From NCBI GenBank assembly GCA_038501625.1, contig JAZAYU010000018.1:9006397-9070396 (forward strand): 64,000 bases of DNA. The letters run 5' to 3'. The translations under genes and the position numbers were made by a program. Under the pieces are notes generated by a model, which made no database searches, was not told the DNA's origin, and worked only from the letters and a program-made list of their open reading frames with translations. The stretch is from Corbicula japonica. Taxonomy: Eukaryota; Mollusca; Bivalvia; Venerida; Cyrenidae. Shown here piece after piece: positions 56,401 through 64,000 of the stretch; position 1 is the first letter of the stretch, and every line of letters begins with the position of its first letter.

Positions 56401-58094
56401 GTATATAAATATTGAGTTGCACTTTCCATATATCTGAGAAATTGTGATACTGTCATGAATGTGTACTACTTCAAGAAAAATCTTTAAACGCTATTTTTTT
56501 TAGAAATTTATAAATATGTTTTTTAGTGACCATGTGTTAATGAACGGAACTGTGTAAAATCTATTATCACACTCGGCTGTGAATGAATAAATTACATGAT
56601 TGTTGCTAAAATGTAAATGTTTGATTGCTTGATATGTTTAATGTAGACACCCTGTGAATATAAAATGTGTTAATTAAATAAAACAGTTTCAGTTGCATAT
56701 GGTCGAAAAATATGTCTAACATCACGTTTTACGATAAAGTTCTAAAATACCGATAAGTAATAAGACATATTAGAAAAATATTGTAAAAGGGACAGTTTTG
56801 ATATAATATTGACATAGTTAAATACTTATATAATTTACATGTGAATATAATTCATCATGTCGCATAAATGCTACAATATACTCGTTGAAATGATCATTAA
56901 AATTGAAATTATAAATAAACGTGTTTCATATATAAAGTGTACCAATATGGGTAAAGCGCACCTGACGCTTTAACAACAATTTTCTTGTTTCAACAGTTAT
57001 AGTGGTTCTTGTACTATTCACAAGACTCGTGTTTTAAAGTTTGTGTATATTATCAATAACGATATCCCACCATTTAAGTTTAAATATTGGTATAATATGC
57101 TATCCATTCTGGCGGAATACAATATGTATGTTCTAATTTGTCTCAATCCTCATATAAACAAGCAGCGTACGAATTATTATAATGTTGAGGAATTTTAGAA
57201 TTCAAAACGCATGTGAATTTTTGGCTAAATTGGAAAAATAAATGATTAAGCAACACTCCCACTTTAAAATACTAGTCCACAGTAGTTTTAAATCAGAAAG
57301 AAACAGAAGGGTGTGTCTATGAGTTACGAAAACCTGCTACATCAATAGCGTAACGTTTGAAGAAATCGTTATCAAGATATTCAAGATACTACCAGTCGGA
57401 TTTGTTCTGTATTATCTATTTATAAATTTTAAAAACCCACAGAGCATTGCAAAAATGTTTATAAATATTATGCTCGCACAATTTCGAAAAACAACCGCCA
57501 CACAGCGGCGGTTTACTTGAATCCTCATTTGCGTATTATTTCTTTGCAAAACGCCCAATATTGCATCTGGAAATGGTATTATGCAGAAAAGAAGAAAACA
57601 ACTGCCTGCCTGTATTTATTAATTTTAGTTTGGTCCATTAAAATTAGGTGCAATATGCCAAAACGACGTTTTAAACGTTTTTTTAACGAAAATTTGTTCC
57701 ATAGTTTTGAAAATTTATAAAACTTTTGCTGCGAAATAAATTAATATTTATTCGTTTTCAAAGGCGTTAATTGTTGTAAAGCTATGATTATGAAAGGAAC
57801 CAAATTTAAAATTACTTCTTTGGTATACCAGAATCTGCACTATTTTATCATTTTTATGTAATCAAAAAGATATAACACATAATTTACTGTATATATATAT
57901 ATTTTGTTCATAAATTCAGTAAACAAAGCCTAGCCTTCTGACCATTTTCCAGCGTAAACTTGTTTACTATCTGCCATTATTGTTCAAAGTTGTTTGTTAG
58001 ACCCTTGGCTTTTTGTGTACCACGCGGTGCGTAAAAATGTGTTGATGACGTTCTCGCCTATCACTGCTTATTGAATAGGCATACACATACATGT
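53451..58094. other. No gene recognised
   Basis: AT-rich non-coding DNA. No open frame has a recognisable domain or convincing splice context. A (TA)n-like short run lies near 57890. Confidence 0.5.
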
Positions 58095-58370
58095 AGGTCA
58101 TTTACTTCAAGTGGGGTGCTGTTAATGTGGGTGTCAAGATGCCAGGATGTTTGAAGAATCTCTTACAAACTTGATAGCTTTACACATAACAGGATCCGAA
58201 CGTTCCGTTCAGTTAGTTGATACGTGTATCCTACAGTTTTAAAGTGACCATTAATTGTCTGCTATTGATTTCATGCAAAAAAAATTCAAACACCCATTAA
58301 TTTGCACCCCTACTGTTATTAAATGACCTCTGTGAGATAAGCATCAAATTAACCTTAATCTTCAGGAATA
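58095..58370. repeat. Inverted pair of the GGTTAAT...GCTTTACAC repeat
   Basis: A plus-strand copy (58095-58190: 'aagtggggtgctgttaatgt', 'gaatctcttacaaacttgat') faces a minus-strand copy (58262-58370: 'acacccattaatttgcaccc', 'aaatgacctctgtgagataa') across about 70 bp. The pair could be two half-elements of a palindromic transposon. Confidence 0.6.
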
Positions 58371-59544
58371 TCAATCTCCGCTTTTAGTATCTTGTGTACG
58401 CACTAATCACGCTAATTAAAGAAACAAAACAAATAAATGAAGCATACTAAAAGACGCAAAGCTAAGATCAGAAAACAGATTTATATTAAATAATTATTAT
58501 ATATTTAACTAAACGGAAAGACTACAAACTCTTCATACACTTTACTTTATTGTATACAAGTGCAATGCTAATATCAACAAGATTTGTCATTCGAATAAAA
58601 TCATCATTTTCTACAAATAATTTATTATGTTTTTGTTCTAAAATTTAATTATAAAATATAATTATCAAAATCATTACGTTACAAGTTATATAAATTTGGG
58701 CAGAACTAAAAGCAGATTTTCTCTTCTGAAGGCATCACCCTTATTCTTAATCATTCAGATAGTCCGGTAAAAAATGTTGATTCCAAGCACTTTCATTCGC
58801 TTGCTCAAATTTGAAGAAAGTATATTCTACGTGAACTCGCACAAACTGTAATTACTGTAACAAAATTATTATATGTTTTATTATAACACAACAGACGGTT
58901 TTAACGTTGAAACCGAAATTAGGAATGAAAATGTTTTTTAACGTTTATATAAATCAGATTTTTTTTCTACAAACCACTGCATCAAATTGTAGACTAGTGT
59001 TAAGTGTTAGTGTTGGGGATTTAAAGATTATTATCTTTTGTTTTAGTGTGTCCTTGGTAACTAGAGCATTATTTCGTCCGAACGCTTAAAAGGTAAACTT
59101 TGTCGCATAACAATACATTTATTCACCTTAGTTTGACAGACAATAAGAACTTCCATAAAATTCAAAATAGTTTATGTTAACTTTCTATCAACAGCAATAC
59201 AACACAAAAGCTGAAAAAAGAAGCAAAATAGATAATTTATTTCTCTTTTATTTTATTTTTGTGTAGCCGTTTACGGAAAATGTGTAACTATTTTAAAATC
59301 TTATCAAATCCCAGTAGGGTAAATGATGACGAGTAAATGTGTATTTAATTTCAGTGTCGAAATCGTTTTTTATTTTTGCGATATCTCATGATTATGAAAT
59401 GTACACATAAAATATTAATGAAGTTCACGTGTTTGTATTATGTGCGAATTAATGAAACGCATTTTTATTATTTTAAGGATATGGCATAATTTGAAGTTCA
59501 TGTCTTCAGCAAAGACTCATTTAAATGAATTTTTTAATGGCCGC
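58371..59544. other. No feature recognised
   Basis: AT-rich; nothing supported. Confidence 0.5.
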
Positions 59545-60430
59545 AGAAGAAACTTTTCGCAAGCAACATCTTTCATATAACAGTCTGGCACACGCTTTGG
59601 GCATGTACGCCAATAGCTAGAATACTAAACTTTTATAACTGATTTTATATTACTGCTTTCTACTTGAGTTTTTTTCTGAGGACCTTTCATTTATCTTATA
59701 ATTGCAATAAAGTTTCCACAATATCTATTATATGCACACTTTGTCTATTTTTCGCGATAGACCGAAATTACTTTGTGTTCTTTTGACTTCTGAAGATATA
59801 GTGTTGCGCTTAGCAAGGGGCTATTCGAGGCGAGCCATAACATTAAATTCAATTCCTGGCCGTGATCCTATTTCACCCAACCCAAGCATTTTTTTGTAGA
59901 TATAACAGATACATGTAAGCTAGCTCGTGAATTTCGGACATTGTAACGGATATGGTAAAACTATAAGTTTTGAAGCTTTCACCATGTAATTAGGATACAC
60001 ATATTTCTGAATTGTTATATTTTTGTACATGTTATTTGACCGCATAAAAATGTTTCGTGAGGAACAAGCTTTATATGGCACAGTCTTACATACATCCAGA
60101 CATAAACGTAAAAAGCTAGAAAATCAACACGATTTTATATATGATTGCTTTCTACTTGAGGTCTAAACTATTTACATTGGTTCACAAAGTATTATTAATA
60201 TTAAAATATCGCAATAATAACTATGGTATGCATGATTAATATAATTTTGGAATAGATCGAAATTTGTACGTTTTACCTGTGTACATTTTGAACTGCGCTC
60301 AAACAGGGGCTTAGTGGTGAGAGCAGTAATATTCATTTCCATTACGGGCCATGTTCCTTCATAACCCAACCGAGATGTGTTAAGATTAGTTATCGTCTTT
60401 AGTTGCTTACAAACTTTAAGTTTCATTTTA
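59545..60430 (+). repeat. Diverged tandem duplication, about 480-bp unit
   Basis: 'ttttatattactgctttcta' then cttgag near 59644, and 'ttttatatatgattgctttc' then tacttgag near 60133. 'aaggggctattcgaggcgag' near 59815 matches 'caggggcttagtggtgagag' near 60303. Both units end in 'cataaccca' or 'ttcacccaaccca'. The second has a tRNA-like 'ggggcttagtggtgagagc', suggesting an old SINE-like origin. Confidence 0.5.
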
Positions 60431-62498
60431 TCTAATGAAATGACAAGCTTAAGAAAAGATATTATTATAATTAATTATGAAAACATTTTTATCTTTATTA
60501 TAAGCGATTGCAATTTTAACATTTAAATTTATTATTTAACAGATATTATAGTTAAACGCAACAAGGTAACTAAAATAAATGTATGTGGTTTTGCGAATAG
60601 TTCAGGTGTATTAGTAGATTATCCTGTTTATATATTTTAAGACATCATGACAACCGGTTTTAACAGGAAGTAGTGGTTGTACGTCTTTAGTGGGATTGAA
60701 ACATTAACCAGATGACAGACTGGTAACGGCATTGCACTTTGTGAATAGACCACGAATTTGGTAATGCTGCTAAAATATGATGTTGATTGACGCTTAAATG
60801 TCAACGTATAATGCTTATTCATAAGCCATTACGAATTGATTTATTTATATTCTCTGAGATGTGTATAATTCTAAGTTAAAATATCTAGTCATTTAAGTAT
60901 ACTTAATGACATATTATCAATCATTTAAGTGTTTTTGTTTCTTAAGAGTGTTGAACACTAAAATTAACAATACATTTGGCAACATTTCTAAGATGACTAT
61001 CCTCAAACAACTTTGTGAGAACGTCTGCAGTAAAAGAGTCTAGCGAGCATGCATGTGTTATCTTATGTAGCGAACATCCTTAATGAAGTTGCTCTTGGTA
61101 AACATTGTAACCATAAGGAGAGAAAACAAACACATGTATAAGTCTTTGGTTTTAAAAAATGTTTCATGTGGCTGCCATTATAAATCATTGTAAATTGTTT
61201 ATATAAATTACTTTTAAATATTTAGTCGGATTTTTGAAATAACTTACTTGGTTCATATATTAACCACCATTTGCTCAAAAAGCATTATGTTCAAAACTGC
61301 AATTTTATGCACCCACCTTTGCTCAGAAATTGATTATAACGAACTGATTAATAATCTTTGATGTGAGTATGACTTAAGTAGCGATAATTTGACATTTTTT
61401 CATCAGACACTGAAGCATGGCATTGTTTAACTTGTAAATATAATATAAGTTTATTACATGTTCGACGATGAGTTTACAATTATGATCTTAAGTATACTTT
61501 AAGATTGATTTAATTTGATTTGCAGTAGCAATCATTATTGCCAATACCGTGTGGTTACTGAAGCAGGGTATTGTTTAAATTACTCAGTAATTGATACTAC
61601 ATATTCGATGATATAATTCACTATAATAATATTATTATTATCTTTAGTTAACAATGTACTCAAAGATTACTACGATAAAGAAAAATGTCGAAGCATTCCC
61701 AAATCTTCTGGATTTCCTAGCTGATCCCTATCCGTGACATACATGTAACAAAAACACACTTCACCCCGGGAATCATATAATTGCTGAGCCAAAGCCTAAA
61801 CGGATCGTATCAAATTACAACGTAAGCAGGTCGGTTACTCAGGCAAAGGTATCAGAAACAATGTAATGCTCAAAGACGGAACACATTTATCCTTTTACTC
61901 TATACATCAAAGCACATTTTGAATAAAAAGATGTTGTATCTGTATAAACTTCATGCAGTAAAATGCACCACAAATCTGCTTGTTGAACGCTTCGTTCAAA
62001 AAGTTGAAGATCAGTTGGGTTTTTTCCACATAAACACTTAACAGTCTAAATCAATACCATCTGATGTAGTTACCAATATTTACAATTAAAGCTGTGAATT
62101 TTCAATTTATAATCTGCTACATGTATCTTAAATCAAATGCGCATCCACATTATCAAATTTTCTCCCATTTCGTTGGTGATTGAAAAGGTTGCTTAAAGTG
62201 CAAGCACGATTTTGTCATAGGTTCAAACAGATTGTTTGTCTGATTTTGAAAGAATATAAAGTCAGACTTTGTAAAATACTGTGTTTTCGTCTGGAATTAT
62301 TATCAGACCTCAACAAAATGCTTTTACAATTGACTTGTATAGTGTTTTGTTCTGCTCTAAATACTTACAATCGATAATACAACACTAACATTTTATATTA
62401 CTCTAACATAAAAAGGTAGATCAAACTAAGTCTTCAGGAAAGTAAATATTTAATCATATTTACACAATAAACCTCGCTTTGAAAAAAACTTGGTGACG
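60431..62498. other. No feature recognised
   Basis: AT-rich non-coding DNA without supported features. Confidence 0.5.
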
Positions 62499-62715
62499 TT
62501 AACCCTTCCTCAACATATACGGGTTTTATCTCATGTGCGAACAGTGTAGATCCAGATCAGCTGGTTGTGCCATCTGTATGGATCTACACTGTTCGCTTCT
62601 TGATCTGATATAGCCTATTCCAAAGTGCGCAAAGAATATCACGATTAGGCGCTAGGAATTAGTTGGTTAACCTGGATCTACACTTTTCACATAAGCGTAA
62701 AACTCCTTTAAATGG
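62499..62715. repeat. GATC-palindrome element, full copy
   Basis: Begins TTAACCCTTCCTCAACATAT. Contains 'cagtgtagatccagatcagc', 'ccatctgtatggatctacac' and 'taacctggatctacactttt'. The right outer end is degenerate. Confidence 0.7.
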
Positions 62716-64000
62716 ACTAAAGGCGTGTGTTATTTATTTTGTAAACTATACAAAACATCATATATTTTGTTGAAAGCATGATCTATTTTGTAGTATTTAA
62801 AGTTGCGCGTTTAATATATACTGTTTTACTTTTTTAGTAAATGTGCGTATATTCATTTATCAATTATACGCAACTACACCTCAAATTTTACAATCTGATG
62901 ATACCTCAACGAATCGCAATACTAAATACAACATATTATGCCACTCAAGAAATATTCACATCTGGTAGTATCTTGGTATTAGCTAATGACCCCACATGCT
63001 GAGAGGCTGACCACATGTTATTTTACACGTCAATAAATTAGATAAGATGCCAAGATTATAACTGTACAAGCTACAGTTACAATGTGATAGAACTGTTTCT
63101 ATAGGCCTTTTATTTTCCCTGAACAAGCAGCAACCGAGCATGATTAAAATTTAAAACATCGTTAGGCAGCATTATCGATGATATTATCGGAACAGCACTG
63201 TTATTTTCGCTGAGTGACATGTTGATCTAACCCTACTGACCTGATTTTATCACGAGTTAACGGTGTCTCAATGTCGTGCTGGTTGTTGCTCTATTACTTG
63301 GCTTATGAAAAAGCAGGCCTTGAATTCCTTTGCTTTTTAGCCATGCGTCGGCAAGATTTTTTTATAAATTCAAAGTACACAGAAAATTGCATCTGTATAA
63401 ATATTGAATGTTGATTATATTATAAATGGTAATAATGGTTCCCTCTGCTTGAATTACCATAAACAATTTTCAAATTTTATAAACCTCAAAGCAATTGCTT
63501 TACGTCAAGGAGAGCGCTTGCTTATTTATCGTCAAGAACAAACCACAAATTGTTTTTTTAGAAATGTTTGCCGATTACGATAATTTGAACAATATCATTT
63601 GAGTAAGTGAGTTGGTGCATTTTATTCAATACAGTGCTCTAACTAAATAATTGCATTTTCACATGTAGGACCCGATAATTGTGTGTCACAAATATGTTAG
63701 AATGAGAACATTACACAAGGCCGATAATAAGTATTGAGTCAGATAACGAATTAGTAGACAGTTACGAGACACTTATTCTGTACGTGTATATAATGACCTT
63801 TTGGAAAATATAGAAAGTTAAATGATTTTTATCTAATCTTATTAAGAGAACCTGAAGATGCCACATTTTGTAAAACTATTGCTGACAAATCATATTTATA
63901 CTATTTCGTTTGTCACGTGACTGTTGAGGAATCGGTAACGTACTATACGATAAGTTGATTACCGACTGGTATCTTCTTCTTGTTTTTTTCTCTCGTTTTA
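62716..64000. other. No feature recognised
   Basis: AT-rich DNA up to the window end; no exon or repeat that I can support. Confidence 0.5.

Overview
The window looks like nuclear DNA from a bivalve mollusc. It is AT-rich, its genes are split by long introns, and it is dense in interspersed repeats. The best taxonomic marker is a tRNA-derived SINE at 2811-3080 whose body matches the V/Meta-type SINEs I associate with bivalves, here with a 12-bp target-site duplication. Most open frames in the window are chance frames, many of them inside repeats, and are not annotated.

Host genes. On the plus strand a gene for a nuclear BEN-domain protein can be followed through phase-0 exons at 15360-15503, 16181-16255, 17276-17431, 18167-18322, 19808-19891, 20336-20398 and a large terminal exon at 23670-25472. 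The terminal exon carries six full 41- to 43-residue tandem repeats and a C-terminal BEN domain. Basic and acidic exons at 4083-4136, 5952-6051 and 6672-6773 are probably its 5' end, or a small separate gene. The 156-nt exon lies in an approximately 890-bp tandem duplication, so it is present twice and in frame. On the minus strand at 38513-38746 there is one lone exon of a fucolectin-type (FTP/F5-8C-like) carbohydrate-binding domain.

Transposase genes. Two members of the Tc1/mariner superfamily lie on the minus strand, each in three exons joined by phase-0 introns. The one at 37675-33666 appears intact (342 residues, DD34E, all three catalytic acids) and has no visible terminal inverted repeats. 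Its upstream region has three NRF-1-type TGCGCATGCG motifs spaced 33-34 bp apart. The one at 44854-43277 is a mariner-type DD34D gene broken by three frameshifts, inside a 2.2-kb element with 30-bp inverted ends (43041-45232).

Repeats. The rest is largely small non-autonomous elements. There is a GATC-rich nested-palindrome family with about 20 copies, two TTAA-flanked long-TIR elements, a 25-bp-TIR family, a TA-inserted MITE within (TA)n, and several hairpins. Several elements are built from short degenerate words, the best bounded being 50481-51712 with perfect 13-bp inverted ends. There is also a degenerate satellite-like array at about 46.96-49.93 kb and a decayed 235-bp fragment of 28S rRNA at 9334-9567. 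From 52.9 to 62.5 kb I see no gene.

All exon models come from reading splice signals, phase and frame by eye. No alignment or database search was run.
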